Source: Medicago truncatula (taxonomy: Eukaryota; Streptophyta; Magnoliopsida; Fabales; Fabaceae). From it: DNA of 64,000 bases. The position numbers and the translations under genes were made by a program. The stretch spans positions 44,388,755-44,452,754 of the forward strand of contig NC_053048.1 of the NCBI RefSeq assembly GCF_003473485.1. The letters run 5' to 3'. Within the stretch, counting starts at the first letter, position 1. The number at the start of each line of letters is the position of its first letter. A model generated the notes under the pieces. It was not told where the DNA came from. It saw only the letters and a list, made by a program, of their open reading frames with translations, and made no database searches. Positions 22,823-34,242 of the stretch are shown here, piece after piece.

Positions 22823-23205
22823 ATCAGATACATTAGGCATAAATATAACACTAAAAGGGAAACATCACACAACAATGAGGAAGATCATGAACAGACTTAT
22901 GCTGCAAACCAATTTGCCATTATACAAAGATCTATGAGAAATCATGAACAAAACACATAATACACTAACCACACTAAAATAGAAAACCAACGTTATTTAA
23001 TTTTCATAATATAACCAGTTGAACAATTCCAAATCATCACATCACATGATAATCATTTGCTTTCTTACTTCATTCTTTATCATCTAGCATCAAATAAAGC
23101 AACACATATGCATTCAATCACACACACACACACACATCTTTTTGTATGTGCCAAAACAACACTCCTTGAAACTCCAAACCTTATCAAACACCAACTACAA
23201 AGAAC

Positions 23206-23613
23206 TCAATAATCTTGGTAATGCATATCTCCATAATCATCTCTGGCAGAAGTAAGATCACTCTCAACCATATCCGCAAGACCATGCTCTTCATACCTCA
23301 CCCCTTCTTCCAGAGCAAGTCGACCCAGCGCCCCAACAACAACACCAACAGCTAGTCCAGCTCCAAAGCCCATTTTACCGCCTTTTGGCCCCGGATCAAA
23401 CGAGGATGAATATTCAAGTGGCGCAGACGGTCCACTAGGCCCAACAGCAGCATAACTTTCAATACATTCAAAGAAATGGTGTGGCGACGGTGGTGGTGGG
23501 TAAGCACCACTGGGATAATAATCGGGAAAGTAACTGCCACTAGAATAGTTATCAGAGTAATTTGTGTAGTAGTTATAAGGTGAAGGTGGTGGAGAAGGTG
23601 TAGAATAGTTATC
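23206..23613 (-). pseudogene. C2-domain/SRC2-like protein, C-terminal fragment cut by the copia element
   Basis: On the minus strand an open frame ends at 23206. It encodes a Tyr/Pro/Ser-rich stretch (SPPPSP, YYPSGAYPPPPSP) and a glycine-rich membrane-like segment (GFGAGLAVGVVVGALG) followed by an acidic tail, the arrangement of the C-termini of SRC2-like C2-domain proteins. The C2 domain itself is missing. The frame runs into the copia LTR at 23614, which supplies a chance ATG (MKTHFVPT). Beyond the copia element, at 35536 onward, the frame stays open for a short distance but the sequence is the GGCTTAAATA-type MITE. So the gene was already a fragment fused to a MITE before the copia insertion. 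Confidence 0.65.
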
Positions 23614-23849
23614 TGTTGGAACAAAATGTGTTTTCACAATAAACCTTATTAAGTTTTGATGATAACAAGGTATTAAAAATTGTCAATTGGTTATTACTAA
23701 TAATTGTTCAAGTGTACAGGACCAAAGGCTACTCAAGTTATTTCAATAGGTCTTGGAAGAACAATGGAAAGAAAAAGAAATTCTGAGCATCTGAAGAAAA
23801 CTGCTCCTGAAGCTAAACTGCTCCTGAAGCTAAACTGCTCCTGAAGAGA

Positions 23850-23857
23850 TGACGTCA
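23850..23857. promoter_or_regulatory. TGACGTCA (bZIP/TGA-type) site in the 5' LTR
   Basis: Perfect palindrome TGACGTCA within the U3 region and next to 'catcagaagc' repeats. In plants this core is bound by TGA/bZIP factors (established knowledge); activity here is inferred. It recurs at 34479-34486. Confidence 0.55.
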
Positions 23858-24312
23858 TCAGAAGCAGAAAGTCATCAGAAGCAATATTTTCATCAGAAGC
23901 AAAAGTTTTCATCAGAAGCAATATTTTCACCAGAAGCTACATTTGATCCTTTAATCAAACTGAAGATTCAAAGTTGCTGATTCTCAATTCAGTCTTATCA
24001 AAGAAGAACGAAGAACTGAAAGGGAGGTATCAACGGATATATGGATAACACTGAGCACTTGTCTCTCATTAATAGAGTTGACAAAGTACAAGTGTACAAC
24101 CACTACCTCCACTACTCTGTTTTCTGTCTACGCTACAAGACAAAACAACAGCCATGCCTGCAGAATTTGTACAACTCAAGATGGGAATGAATTTGAAGTT
24201 TATTCTTCAAAGGACTACACCCAAATCAGGCAAAGGATCACTGGTGGATAATCAAAGGATTTCAAACGACTCTTTAGACGTGCTGATTATCTCAACGTCT
24301 CTTTCACGCCTC

Positions 24313-24320
24313 TATATAAA
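24313..24320 (+). promoter_or_regulatory. TATA box of the copia 5' LTR
   Basis: TATATAAA followed by 'ggagtgaag'. Transcript start is expected about 30 bases downstream, which leaves R and U5 of about 550 bases before the primer site. Confidence 0.7.
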
Positions 24321-24902
24321 GGAGTGAAGACTTGAAGATAAAACAGAGATATACATCTGTCAATTTGATACTACAAAGCACACTGAATTTCTGCACTGAT
24401 TTGATACATCTTAGAAATTCAAAGTCTAGAGTCTTTTCTGTATTGTATTGTGAACACCACTGATTGTATATCAAGTGTTCAATTCAAACTCAATTCTCTG
24501 TATTTTTGTTTGATTAGAAGTCTCTTGCCTGCGTGCTTGAGCATTAGAAGTCTCTTGCTTAGTGCTTGAGCATTGGAAGACTCTTGCTTGTGTGCTTGAG
24601 CATTGTTTTGTGAAGTCTCATACTTTGAAAGTATTGAGCAGTTGTAATCTTTGTGATTATAGTGAAATCTCCTTGGAAGTGCAAGGGGGACTGGACTACT
24701 TCCGTGTTGTGGAAGGAACCAGGATAACTGCTTGTGTCTTTGTCTTTCTTTTCTCTGCTCTGTTCTTTTCCGCTGCAATCTGACTCTGATCATTTCATCA
24801 GAAGCAATCAAACTGCTTCTGAAGTTTTATCAGAAGAAGTATTTTTTAAGAGAAAAAGAAAACACAATTCAACCCCCCCTTCTTGTGTTTTTCACCTTCA
24901 AT

Positions 24903-24914
24903 TGGTATCAGAGC
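24903..24914 (+). other. Primer-binding site (initiator Met-tRNA)
   Basis: TGGTATCAGAGC two bases after the 5' LTR, complementary to the 3' end of plant initiator Met-tRNA. Confidence 0.92.
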
Positions 24915-24970
24915 TTGCTCTGTTATCACAGCACTTAACCGTGTTACAGTTCAAGATCTATTAGAAAAAC

Positions 24971-27208
24971 ATGTCTGGAGATGAGGAATCAGTTACTCCA
25001 AAATACACAAGCGTCAAGCATGACTATGATACTGCTGACAAGAAAACAGACTCTGGAAAAGCTCCAAGGTTTAATGGAGATCCAGAAGAGTTTTCTTGGT
25101 GGAAAACTAATATGTACAGCTTTATCATGGGATTAGATGAAGAGTTATGGGACATACTGGAAGATGGAGTTGATGACCTGGATTTAGATGAAGAAGGAGC
25201 TGCTATAGATAGAAAAATACATACTCCTGCTCAAAAGAAGCTTTATAAGAAACATCACAAGATAAGAGGAATCATTGTGGCTTCTATACCTCGCACCGAA
25301 TACATGAAAATGAGTGACAAATCTACTGCGAAGGCTATGTTTGCTTCTCTATGTGCAAACTTTGAAGGCAACAAGAAAGTAAAAGAGGCTAAAGCTTTGA
25401 TGCTAGTTCATCAGTATGAACTTTTCAGAATGAAGGATGATGAGAGTATAGAAGAAATGTACTCAAGATTTCAAACTTTAGTTTCTGGATTGCAAATACT
25501 GAAGAAAAGCTATGTTGCCTCTGATCATGTTAGTAAGATTTTGAGAAGCTTACCTTCAAGATGGAGACCCAAAGTAACTGCTATTGAGGAAGCTAAGGAT
25601 CTAAATACTTTAAGTGTTGAAGATCTTGTTAGCTCACTCAAAGTGCATGAAATGAGTTTAAATGAGCATGAAACCTCTAAGAAGAGTAAATCCATTGCTT
25701 TACCATCTAAAGGAAAGACCTCAAAGTTTTCCAAAGCCTACAAAGCCAGTGAATCTGAAGAAGAATCACCTGATGGAGATTCTGATGAAGATCAATCTGT
25801 AAAGATGGCTATGCTGTCCAACAAACTTGAGTATCTGGCAAGAAAGCAGAAGAAATTTTTGAGCAAGAAAGGTAGCTACAAGAACTTCAAGAAAGAAGAT
25901 CAGAAGGGATGCTTCAATTGTAAGAAGCCTGGTCATTTCATTGCTGATTGCCCTGATCTTCAGAAGGAGAAGTTTAAAGGCAAATCCAAGAAATCAAGCT
26001 TCAACTCCAGTAAATTCAGAAAGCAAATCAAAAAGAGTTTGATGGCAACCTGGGAAGATTTGGATAGTGAATCTGGTTCTGATAAAGAAGAAGCTGATGA
26101 TGATGCTAAGGCAGCCGTTGGGTTGGTAGCAACAGTATCATCAGAAGCAGTATCAGAAGCTGAATCAGATTCAGAAGATGAAAATGAGGTATATTCTAAA
26201 ATCCCTAGACAAGAACTTGTTGATTCTCTAAAAGAACTTTTATCACTGTTTGAACACAGAACCAATGAGTTGACAGATTTAAAAGAAAAATATGTTGATT
26301 TGATGAAACAACAAAAGTCAACTCTATTGGAACTAAAAGCTTCTGAAGAAGAACTCAAAGGGTTTAACCTCATATCAGCAACATATGAAGATAGACTCAA
26401 GAGTCTTTGTCAGAAGCTACAAGAAAAATGTGATAAAGGTTCAGGCAATAAACATGAGATTGCCTTGGATGATTTTATTATGGCTGGAATAGACAGAAGC
26501 AAAGTTGCTTCTATGATCTACAGCACATACAAGAACAAAGGCAAAGGGATTGGATATTCTGAGGAGAAATCCAAAGAATACAGTCTCAAGAGCTACTGTG
26601 ATTGTATCAAGGATGGATTGAAATCCACCTTTGTGCCTGAAGGTACAAATGCTAAAACTGCTGTTCAGTCAAAACCTGAAGCTTCAGGTTCACAGGCTAA
26701 GATCACATCAAAGCCAGAGAATCTTAAGATCAAGGTAATGACAAAATCTGATCCTAAGAGTCAAAAGATTAAAATTCTGAAAAGATCAGAACCTGTTCAT
26801 CAGAATCTGATTAAACCAGAATCTAAAATTCCAAAACAAAAGGATCAGAAGAACAAAGCAGCTACTGCTTCTGAGAAAACAATACCAAAAGGTGTCAAAC
26901 CTAAAGTATTGAATGATCAGAAGCCACTCAGCATTCACCCTAAGGTACAAGGGAGGAAAAGTAAAACCTCCAAAGCTAACCCAAAAGGACCCATGAAGAT
27001 ATGGGTACCTAAATCTGAATTGGCCAAAAATGCAGGTGTGCTTAAGGGCAAGAGAGAAACAAAGGTCATGGTACCTAGACAGCGGATGTTCAAGGCACAT
27101 GACTGGAGAGAAAGCTTTGTTCCTTACCCTTACAATGAAAGATGGAGGAGAAGTGAAGTTTGGTGGCAACCAAACTGGAAAGATCATTGGTACAGGTACT
27201 ATTGGTAA
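24971..27208 (+). CDS. gag: Copia Gag polyprotein
   Basis: Open frame of 745 codons. The N-terminal third has the copia gag (UBN2) signature, with [18 protein letters not shown] near residues 35-52. A CCHC zinc knuckle, [14 protein letters not shown], starts near residue 314. A long acidic Ser/Glu region and a Lys/Pro-rich region follow. Gag forms the particle and binds the RNA. The last 60 or so residues overlap pol and are probably translated only by ribosomes that do not change frame; the protease coding sequence lies in the other frame there. The start is the first ATG after the primer site, 57 bases downstream. Confidence 0.9.
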   Translation: MSGDEESVTPKYTSVKHDYDTADKKTDSGKAPRFNGDPEEFSWWKTNMYSFIMGLDEELWDILEDGVDDLDLDEEGAAIDRKIHTPAQKKLYKKHHKIRGIIVASIPRTEYMKMSDKSTAKAMFASLCANFEGNKKVKEAKALMLVHQYELFRMKDDESIEEMYSRFQTLVSGLQILKKSYVASDHVSKILRSLPSRWRPKVTAIEEAKDLNTLSVEDLVSSLKVHEMSLNEHETSKKSKSIALPSKGKTSKFSKAYKASESEEESPDGDSDEDQSVKMAMLSNKLEYLARKQKKFLSKKGSYKNFKKEDQKGCFNCKKPGHFIADCPDLQKEKFKGKSKKSSFNSSKFRKQIKKSLMATWEDLDSESGSDKEEADDDAKAAVGLVATVSSEAVSEAESDSEDENEVYSKIPRQELVDSLKELLSLFEHRTNELTDLKEKYVDLMKQQKSTLLELKASEEELKGFNLISATYEDRLKSLCQKLQEKCDKGSGNKHEIALDDFIMAGIDRSKVASMIYSTYKNKGKGIGYSEEKSKEYSLKSYCDCIKDGLKSTFVPEGTNAKTAVQSKPEASGSQAKITSKPENLKIKVMTKSDPKSQKIKILKRSEPVHQNLIKPESKIPKQKDQKNKAATASEKTIPKGVKPKVLNDQKPLSIHPKVQGRKSKTSKANPKGPMKIWVPKSELAKNAGVLKGKRETKVMVPRQRMFKAHDWRESFVPYPYNERWRRSEVWWQPNWKDHWYRYYW

Positions 27209-30200
27209 TTCCTCCATCTCAATTAATAATGTGTGGCTAGTAGATGGTCTGAAGCATAACCTATTGAGCATAAGTCAATTTTGTGACAATGGGTATGATG
27301 TAACGTTCAGTAAGACCAACTGCACACTAGTTAACAAGGATGACAAATCCATTACATTCAAGGGAAAGAGAGTTGAGAATGTCTATAAAATAAATTTCTC
27401 TGATCTGGCTGATCAGAAGGTAGTTTGCCTTCTGTCAATGAATGATAAAAAATGGGTATGGCATAAAAGGTTGGGACATGCTAATTGGAGATTAATTTCT
27501 AAAATTAGCAAGTTACAACTGGTCAAAGGATTGCCTAACATTGATTATCATTCAGATGCACTTTGTGGTGCATGTCAGAAAGGGAAAATTGTGAAAAGTT
27601 CGTTCAAATCTAAAGACATTGTATCAACCTCCAGACCCTTAGAATTACTCCATATTGATCTTTTTGGTCCAGTTAACACTACATCCTTATATGGAAGTAA
27701 ATATGGATTAGTCATTGTTGATGATTACAGCAGATGGACTTGGGTAAAATTCATTAAAAGTAAAGACTATGCATGTGAAGTGTTTAGCAGCTTCTGCACT
27801 CAAATACAATCTGAAAAAGAATTGAAAATTTTGAAAGTCAGAAGTGATCATGGTGGAGAATTTGAAAATGAGCCATTTGAACTTTTTTGTGAAAAACATG
27901 GGATTCTCCATGAGTTTTCCTCTCCTAGAACTCCACAACAAAATGGAGTTGTAGAGAGAAAGAACAGAACTTTACAAGAAATGGCCAGAACCATGATCCA
28001 TGAAAACAACTTAGCTAAACATTTTTGGGCAGAAGCAGTCAATACTTCATGTTATATTCAAAATAGGATCTATATCAGACCTATGTTGGAGAAAACAGCA
28101 TATGAACTCTTTAAAGGAAGAAGACCCAATATCTCTTACTTTCATCAGTTTGGATGTACCTGTTACATCTTAAACACTAAAGACTATCTGAAGAAATTTG
28201 ATGCCAAGGCTCAAAGAGGAATCTTTTTAGGTTACTCTGAAAGGTCAAAGGCATACAGAGTGTATAATTCAGAAACACAATGTGTTGAAGAATCTATGCA
28301 TGTAAAATTTGATGATAGAGAGCCTGGAAGTAAAACTTCAGAGCAAAGTGAAAGTAATGCAGGTACAACTGATTCTGAAGATGCATCAGAATCTGATCAA
28401 CCTTCTGATTCTGAAAAGTATACAGAAGTTGAATCTAGTCCAGAAGCTGAAATCACTCCAGAAGCTGAGTCTAATTCAGAAGCAGAACCTAGCTCAAAAG
28501 TACAGAATGAAATTGCTTCTGAGGACTTTCTAGATAACACTCAGCAGGTTATACAACCTAAATTCAAGCACAAATCTTCACATCCTGAGGAGCTAATCAT
28601 TGGAAGCAAAGAAAGTCCTAGAAGAACAAGATCACATTTTAGACAAGAAGAGTCATTGATAGGACTGCTTTCAATAATTGAGCCTAAAACTGTTGAAGAA
28701 GCTCTCTCAGATGATGGATGGATATTAGCTATGCAAGAAGAGCTAAATCAATTCCAAAGGAATGACGTGTGGGATCTGGTACCCAAACCTTCTCAGAAGA
28801 ACATTATTGGAACAAAATGGGTATTCAGAAACAAGCTGAATGAACAAGGAGAAGTAACCAGAAACAAAGCCAGACTTGTTGCTCAAGGCTACAGTCAACA
28901 AGAAGGCATTGATTACACTGAAACATTTGCTCCAGTTGCAAGATTGGAAGCAATCAGGTTACTTCTATCCTACGCAATTAATCATGGCATAATATTATAT
29001 CAAATGGATGTCAAAAGTGCCTTTCTTAATGGTATCATTGAAGAAGAAGTGTATGTTAAACAACCTCCTGGGTTTGAGGATCTTAAGCATCCTGACCATG
29101 TTTATAAACTTAAGAAATCACTATATGGCTTGAAACAAGCTCCCAGAGCTTGGTATGATAGACTAAGTAATTTCTTAATTAAAAATGATTTTGAAAGAGG
29201 ACAAGTTGACACAACACTCTTCAGAAAGACTCTTAAGAAAGATATTTTGATTGTGCAAATATATGTTGATGATATAATATTTGGTTCTACTAATGCATCT
29301 CTTTGCAAAGAATTTTCTAAGTTAATGCAGGATGAATTTGAAATGAGTATGATGGGAGAATTGAAATTCTTTCTGGGAATTCAAATCAACCAAAGTAAAG
29401 AAGGAGTATATGTTCATCAAACAAAATATACAAAGGAGCTTCTGAAGAAGTTCAAGCTAGAAGACTGTAAAATGATGAACACTCCAATGCATCCAACCTG
29501 CACCTTAAGCAAAGAAGATACTGGAACAGTAGTAGACCAGAAGCTTTACAGAGGTATGATTGGTTCTCTGTTATACCTCACTGCATCTAGACCTGATATT
29601 TTATTCAGTGTATGCTTGTGTGCAAGATTTCAATCAGATCCTAGAGAATCTCATTTAACTGCAGTTAAGAGAATCTTCAGGTATCTGAAAGGAACAACTA
29701 ATCTTGGACTCCTGTATAGGAAATCCCTAGATTATAAGTTGATTGGATTCTGTGATGCTGATTATGCTGGTGATAGGATTGAAAGAAAATCAACCAGTGG
29801 AAATTGTCAATTCCTGGGAGAGAATCTGATATCCTGGGCAAGCAAAAGACAAGCAACTATTGCTATGTCTACAGCGGAAGCAGAGTACATTTCAGCTGCA
29901 AGTTGTTGCACACAACTACTTTGGATGAAACATCAGTTGGAAGACTATCAGATCAATGCTAACAGTATTCCCATTTATTGTGATAATACTGCTGCTATTT
30001 GTTTGTCAAAGAATCCAATTCTACATTCAAGAGCCAAGCATATTGAAATCAAACACCATTTTATCAGAGACTATGTTCAAAAAGGAATTTTAGATATACA
30101 ATTCATTGATACTGAACATCAATGGGCTGACATATTTACAAAACCTTTGTCTGTTGAAAGATTTGATTTTATTAAGAAAAATTTGAACATGCATTTTGTG

Positions 30201-30209
30201 TCTGATTGA
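27030..30209 (+). CDS. pol: Copia Pol polyprotein (protease, integrase, reverse transcriptase, RNase H)
   Basis: Uninterrupted frame of 1059 codons, +1 relative to gag. The protease motif LDSG is at residues 16-19. A pre-integrase zinc-binding part (HKRLGHANW...CGACQKGK) follows. The integrase has Asp210, Asp273 and Glu309, the last two 36 apart as in the D,D35E pattern. The reverse transcriptase has the [10 protein letters not shown] motif near 658 and YVDDIIFG near 745. RNase H, with CDADYAGD and the ADIFTKPL end motif, is C-terminal. All catalytic motifs are present, so the element may be autonomous. The ATG at 27030 is probably not the natural start; entry by a frame change from gag is more likely. 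It supplies particle maturation, cDNA synthesis and integration. Confidence 0.92.
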   Translation: MQVCLRAREKQRSWYLDSGCSRHMTGEKALFLTLTMKDGGEVKFGGNQTGKIIGTGTIGNSSISINNVWLVDGLKHNLLSISQFCDNGYDVTFSKTNCTLVNKDDKSITFKGKRVENVYKINFSDLADQKVVCLLSMNDKKWVWHKRLGHANWRLISKISKLQLVKGLPNIDYHSDALCGACQKGKIVKSSFKSKDIVSTSRPLELLHIDLFGPVNTTSLYGSKYGLVIVDDYSRWTWVKFIKSKDYACEVFSSFCTQIQSEKELKILKVRSDHGGEFENEPFELFCEKHGILHEFSSPRTPQQNGVVERKNRTLQEMARTMIHENNLAKHFWAEAVNTSCYIQNRIYIRPMLEKTAYELFKGRRPNISYFHQFGCTCYILNTKDYLKKFDAKAQRGIFLGYSERSKAYRVYNSETQCVEESMHVKFDDREPGSKTSEQSESNAGTTDSEDASESDQPSDSEKYTEVESSPEAEITPEAESNSEAEPSSKVQNEIASEDFLDNTQQVIQPKFKHKSSHPEELIIGSKESPRRTRSHFRQEESLIGLLSIIEPKTVEEALSDDGWILAMQEELNQFQRNDVWDLVPKPSQKNIIGTKWVFRNKLNEQGEVTRNKARLVAQGYSQQEGIDYTETFAPVARLEAIRLLLSYAINHGIILYQMDVKSAFLNGIIEEEVYVKQPPGFEDLKHPDHVYKLKKSLYGLKQAPRAWYDRLSNFLIKNDFERGQVDTTLFRKTLKKDILIVQIYVDDIIFGSTNASLCKEFSKLMQDEFEMSMMGELKFFLGIQINQSKEGVYVHQTKYTKELLKKFKLEDCKMMNTPMHPTCTLSKEDTGTVVDQKLYRGMIGSLLYLTASRPDILFSVCLCARFQSDPRESHLTAVKRIFRYLKGTTNLGLLYRKSLDYKLIGFCDADYAGDRIERKSTSGNCQFLGENLISWASKRQATIAMSTAEAEYISAASCCTQLLWMKHQLEDYQINANSIPIYCDNTAAICLSKNPILHSRAKHIEIKHHFIRDYVQKGILDIQFIDTEHQWADIFTKPLSVERFDFIKKNLNMHFVSD

Positions 30210-30719
30210 AAAATTGCTTGCCTCTGAATAAGAAGTTTGGTTCTGAAGTTTATTCAGAAGCATTTTGGTTCATCAGAAGCTCTTAATTGAGGTTCTGAGG
30301 AAAATGTGCTTCTGAAGATGACGTCAGCACTAAAACTTCAGAAGTGTTATTCTTTGCTTCTGAATAGCTTGGTTAGTGGGAACGGTGGAAGTTACTTTAT
30401 GTAACAGCTGTCTCATTACCCAAAAGGTAGTTTTCTGAAGAGTCTCTGACGTGGTTTATTTGTATTGGAGTATAACAAAAAGGGCAATGATGTTTTATTC
30501 GCTTTTTAACATACTTACACGCGCCCCCAATTTGTCATTAATGCTATGTTTGTTTGTCTCTATTGAATTGCAAACGGTTTAATAAAAACACTAAGTCAAT
30601 TCACACACTACTCACTTCACAACAAACACTTTCTATTTTTCGTCTTAACCCTCTGCGAAAGTAAACGCATTCTCTCATCCTCTCAAAACACCTTAGAACC
30701 CTAATTCTACTTCGAATCA
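30210..30719. other. Non-coding spacer between copia pol and ORF3
   Basis: It holds several copies of 'gcttctga' or 'tcagaagc' and a TGACGTCA-like 'tgacgtcag' (30319). It ends in a pyrimidine-rich leader just before the ATG at 30720. A promoter or splice acceptor for ORF3 expression could lie here, but none can be shown from sequence alone. Confidence 0.5.
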
Positions 30720-33716
30720 ATGGCATCTTCAAGTTCTGCCGGTGGTTCTTCATCGAATATGGATATAGATACTCCTGCTTATGAAATCAAAGGAAGAACT
30801 ATGTCGATTGAGGAATGGGAGCTAATCATTCAAGCGGAAAATCCTGTGGATTTCACTTCTCTAACTCATCATGGATGCGACTTGGTAAGATTCTACAAGA
30901 AGCAGAAGCTAATGAGTTACTTCAGTCTTCTCAACGGTCCTACTTATGAAGTGCTTGTCAGACAATTCTGGGTAAGAGCTTCAGTGTTTGACAAAGTTGC
31001 TGCTAAACAGGAAGAAGCTCAGATGATTCTGGTTGATCCTACTTTGGAGGGAAAAACCAGAGAAGAAATGGGTCTACTCGCCTTCACTGGGACTGAGATT
31101 AGATCAAACGTCATGGGGATTCCTGTAACAATCAATGAGCATGTGATTGCTCAAGCCATGAGAAGGGATGCTTCTGGGACATACGATGGAGAAGAGATTC
31201 CTAACCCCAGAACAAGCCCATGGAAGGAGATAGTAAACAACACTATCTACGGATCAAAGGATGCTAAGCCTTACAGCACCTTAAGCATGGAAAAGAAAAT
31301 GCTGCTGAAGATCCAAAATGAAAACATTTTTCCCAAAGGTGAAGGAAATGATCAACCTTCACTTGGTCACAAAGTCTTTCTGCATCATACCATCTCTCAG
31401 GAAACAACAATGAACGTTCCCAAGTATATGTTTAAATACATGATCAAGGAACTCAAGAAGAGCCAGATGGAGAACAGGAAGTTTGTTCCCTATGGAAGGC
31501 TGCTCTCCATAATCTTTCAAGAAGGAGGACTCCTAAGTGCCCTGAAAGACGTGGGTATTTATGATAATCAGAAGCTGGGAGCAGTCACAGGAAAAATAAT
31601 CAATGGGGCAACTCTAGTCAAGATGAGGCTGATTTCAACATGCAGGAAACTAGATACAGATATGCATGAATCTGATGTCATATCTGATCTAGTCACTCAT
31701 CACATCCCTATCTGCAAGAAAGATCCCCTGGATGTGCAGAGGGCCTACATCTTAGACTACTACAAGAGCTACAACAAGAAAATCAGCCTGAAAGATATCC
31801 CAGAAGAAATGTATGGTGGTGAGCTGCCTGTGGCCAAAAGCAGAAAATCTAAGAAGAAGCAGATCACCAAGGAAGAATACCTTGCTGAAAATGCTACTGA
31901 GGTGGGTGCTCAGAAGCATAAGAAAGCAAAGAAGGAAAAATCTGCTATGTCCACCATTCTTGAGGAAGTGGAGGATTTGGATGATGTCCCTCTTATCAAG
32001 AAAAGGACAAGGAGTACTCAAGAAACAGCAGAACAGCCTGCTTCTGAACAAACTGGTTCTGAACAAGCTGCTTCTGATCAAGCTGCTTCTGAAAAGCCTC
32101 CAAGTCCCAAAAATAAAAGAGAAGCTGCTCTTCAGACCATCAAAAGGAAGAGGTCTAATTTAACAAGAAATCTGAAGACAGCTGAAGGAAGAAGGGAACA
32201 AATGTTGGAAGAACTGGAAGAGAACTGGGATGAAGACTCAAGCCCTAAGAAAGCAAAAAGGACTGCAACTTCTGAGCCCATAGTCATGCCCAGCTTCGAA
32301 ATGACTGCAGAAATGGAGCAGTATACTAGGGAGGTTGCTGCATCCAAGATAGCAGAGAAGAAAAGGATGAAGATTTTGTATGAAGAAGAAAGGGATGAAC
32401 GTCTCAAGGCTGCAGGGTATGTGCCTACTCCTGACATTGCTGCTTTAGCATCGGAGTTAGAAACTGTTAAGTATGGAGCAACTCTGCTTTCTCAAGCCTT
32501 GAAGAATAAGCAAGCTTCAGGAGCAACTTCATCAGAACCAGCTTCAGAAGCTCCAGAAGCAGTTCATCCAGAAGCTCAGTCTTCAGGTAATCCATCTAAT
32601 GCTCCAACTAATACTCAGATTCCATCTCTACCCTCTTCACCCTCTTCATCATCAACAGAATCAGATGACAAACCCCTTAGCCAACACATAGACAAGCTTC
32701 TTAAAACCAAACCTACCAAACTAACAGATTTAGGAACACTTGACTGGGAGCAAACTCAAATAGAATTTTCTAAGAATAGAATTAAACTTTGTGAGAAATT
32801 CAATTTGCCTCCTACTCATCCACTCTATCCAGATAATCCTGAACCTGTTAGTGTACAACAACCTCAACCCAACCCAGAACCTACAACAAACTCACCACAT
32901 AACTCAACCACACAAAAAGCCTCTGAAGTAGCTTCAGATGCAACTACTTCAGAAACTCCCCAACACCAAGAATCCTCAACCCTTCACAACTTAGAAAAAC
33001 ATCTAGGTGGTGAAATGCAACCAACACCCACTAAGGCCTCTAAGACAGTTCCTGAAAAGACTGTTTTGGAAACCCAAACAGAAACCCAAACCATCCCTGA
33101 GCAAACTGTTCAGGAGCAAACTGCCTCTGAACAAGTTGCTTCTGACCAAACAGCTCCTGACCATCAAACAATACCCTCTGACCATCAAACAACAGAACAA
33201 CAACAACCAGACTCACCCACTATAATAGACTTAACCTCTGACCAACCAACCACATCAAATACAACTCAAACTGAACCTTCACCCATCCCTGACCATATCC
33301 TAGAGTCTGAGTATATAGAGGAACAGCTGATCAGACTTAGTGATGAGATTCAGGCACTGATTCTTCGCAGAACAGTTCCTGCACCTCCTATTCACTATTA
33401 TGATCAGTGGATGGATCTTCAGAAGAGCTTTGATGAGTTGCTGGATCAACTCAGAACCAAATGTGTGTCATCTCACTCTGCAATGCTGAAGAAGCTTTTG
33501 GATGATATGCATGAAGCAGCTAAGGACAAAGAGCTGAATTATGTACCTCTTCTGGACATCACTCCTTTCTATCCTGAAGAAGAGTATATCACAAGAGCTG
33601 CAAGAATTCATGCTGGGCATGTAAGAAGAATGAGGGAAAAGGATGAGCTACTTAAGAAGAAAGATGAACAGATCAAGTATCTCTTAGAACAGCTGTATAA
33701 GCAAGCCCAACCTTAG
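30720..33716 (+). CDS. Copia ORF3 (env-position protein, no envelope features seen)
   Basis: Sense-strand frame of 998 codons in the place where SIRE-type elements have an 'envelope-like' ORF. Roughly residues 1-380 look globular, with FWVRASVFDK and GIPVTINEHVIAQAM. The middle has a Lys-rich part (RKSKKKQ) and Ser/Glu/Gln repeats of the ASEQ/ASDQ type near 440-465 and again near 800-830. The C-terminus (about 860-998) is charged and likely coiled coil (REKDELLKKKDEQIKYLLEQL). I see no signal peptide or membrane segment, so a true envelope role is not supported. The globular part resembles what is annotated as 'putative plant transposon protein' in plant genomes (recollection, not checked). 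It is intact, which in so young an element is expected with or without function. Confidence 0.85.
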   Translation: MASSSSAGGSSSNMDIDTPAYEIKGRTMSIEEWELIIQAENPVDFTSLTHHGCDLVRFYKKQKLMSYFSLLNGPTYEVLVRQFWVRASVFDKVAAKQEEAQMILVDPTLEGKTREEMGLLAFTGTEIRSNVMGIPVTINEHVIAQAMRRDASGTYDGEEIPNPRTSPWKEIVNNTIYGSKDAKPYSTLSMEKKMLLKIQNENIFPKGEGNDQPSLGHKVFLHHTISQETTMNVPKYMFKYMIKELKKSQMENRKFVPYGRLLSIIFQEGGLLSALKDVGIYDNQKLGAVTGKIINGATLVKMRLISTCRKLDTDMHESDVISDLVTHHIPICKKDPLDVQRAYILDYYKSYNKKISLKDIPEEMYGGELPVAKSRKSKKKQITKEEYLAENATEVGAQKHKKAKKEKSAMSTILEEVEDLDDVPLIKKRTRSTQETAEQPASEQTGSEQAASDQAASEKPPSPKNKREAALQTIKRKRSNLTRNLKTAEGRREQMLEELEENWDEDSSPKKAKRTATSEPIVMPSFEMTAEMEQYTREVAASKIAEKKRMKILYEEERDERLKAAGYVPTPDIAALASELETVKYGATLLSQALKNKQASGATSSEPASEAPEAVHPEAQSSGNPSNAPTNTQIPSLPSSPSSSSTESDDKPLSQHIDKLLKTKPTKLTDLGTLDWEQTQIEFSKNRIKLCEKFNLPPTHPLYPDNPEPVSVQQPQPNPEPTTNSPHNSTTQKASEVASDATTSETPQHQESSTLHNLEKHLGGEMQPTPTKASKTVPEKTVLETQTETQTIPEQTVQEQTASEQVASDQTAPDHQTIPSDHQTTEQQQPDSPTIIDLTSDQPTTSNTTQTEPSPIPDHILESEYIEEQLIRLSDEIQALILRRTVPAPPIHYYDQWMDLQKSFDELLDQLRTKCVSSHSAMLKKLLDDMHEAAKDKELNYVPLLDITPFYPEEEYITRAARIHAGHVRRMREKDELLKKKDEQIKYLLEQLYKQAQP

Positions 33717-34230
33717 TTGCACACCCAACTCTAGCTTGTTTTTACTTTTGTTCTGTGTAGTCTTATCTTTGTACCTTAACCTTCATTTATAAATATTATC
33801 ATTGTTTCTGAAATATTATGTTCTATTTTTTTTAACTCTAATGATATTTATTGATTTTAATGTCATATGCTCTGATACTTCTTGCTCTGATACTTATTAT
33901 GTTTTTATTTGGTTATATGCTCTGCTACTCTGTCTTTTGTTCTTATTCTTTTTGTTGATGACAAAAGGGGGAGTAAATGTATAGTATTTTTAAGGCACTA
34001 AACCCCACTACAACCACTTCTAAATTTCTTTTAAATACTTCTGATTTGATTTTATGAGTATTTTATTGAAATTTAATTAATAAGAATAGAACTTAGGGGG
34101 AGCTTACAAACCTCACCTTAAGGATCTATTAGACTCAGGGGGAGCTTACAAACCTCTATCCCAGTGGTCAACTTATTAATTAGATCAACAACAATTGAAC
34201 ATTTTAAATACTATTGTTTGTCATCATCAA
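33717..34230. other. Copia 3' non-coding region
   Basis: It contains three G-rich tracts before the true polypurine tract: 'aaaagggggagt' near 33965 and two copies of 'agggggagcttacaaacctc' near 34095 and 34137. These duplicates of the polypurine tract region could serve as internal plus-strand primers (inference). Confidence 0.55.
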
Positions 34231-34242
34231 AAAGGGGGAGAT
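34231..34242 (+). other. Polypurine tract of the copia element
   Basis: AAAGGGGGAGAT directly before the 3' LTR at 34243, the normal plus-strand primer position. Confidence 0.9.

Larger units (their letters stand above)
23614..24900 (+). repeat. Copia 5' LTR
   Basis: 1287 bases, TGTTGG...CTTCA. The U3 part contains a cluster of 'catcagaagc' repeats and a TGACGTCA palindrome; the TATA box is at 24313. ORFs called inside it are shadows repeated in the other LTR. Confidence 0.93.

Noticed and set aside
23733-24811. ORFs shared by 23733-24811 and 34362-35440
   Set aside because: Identical pairs because they lie in the two copia LTRs; no coding evidence.
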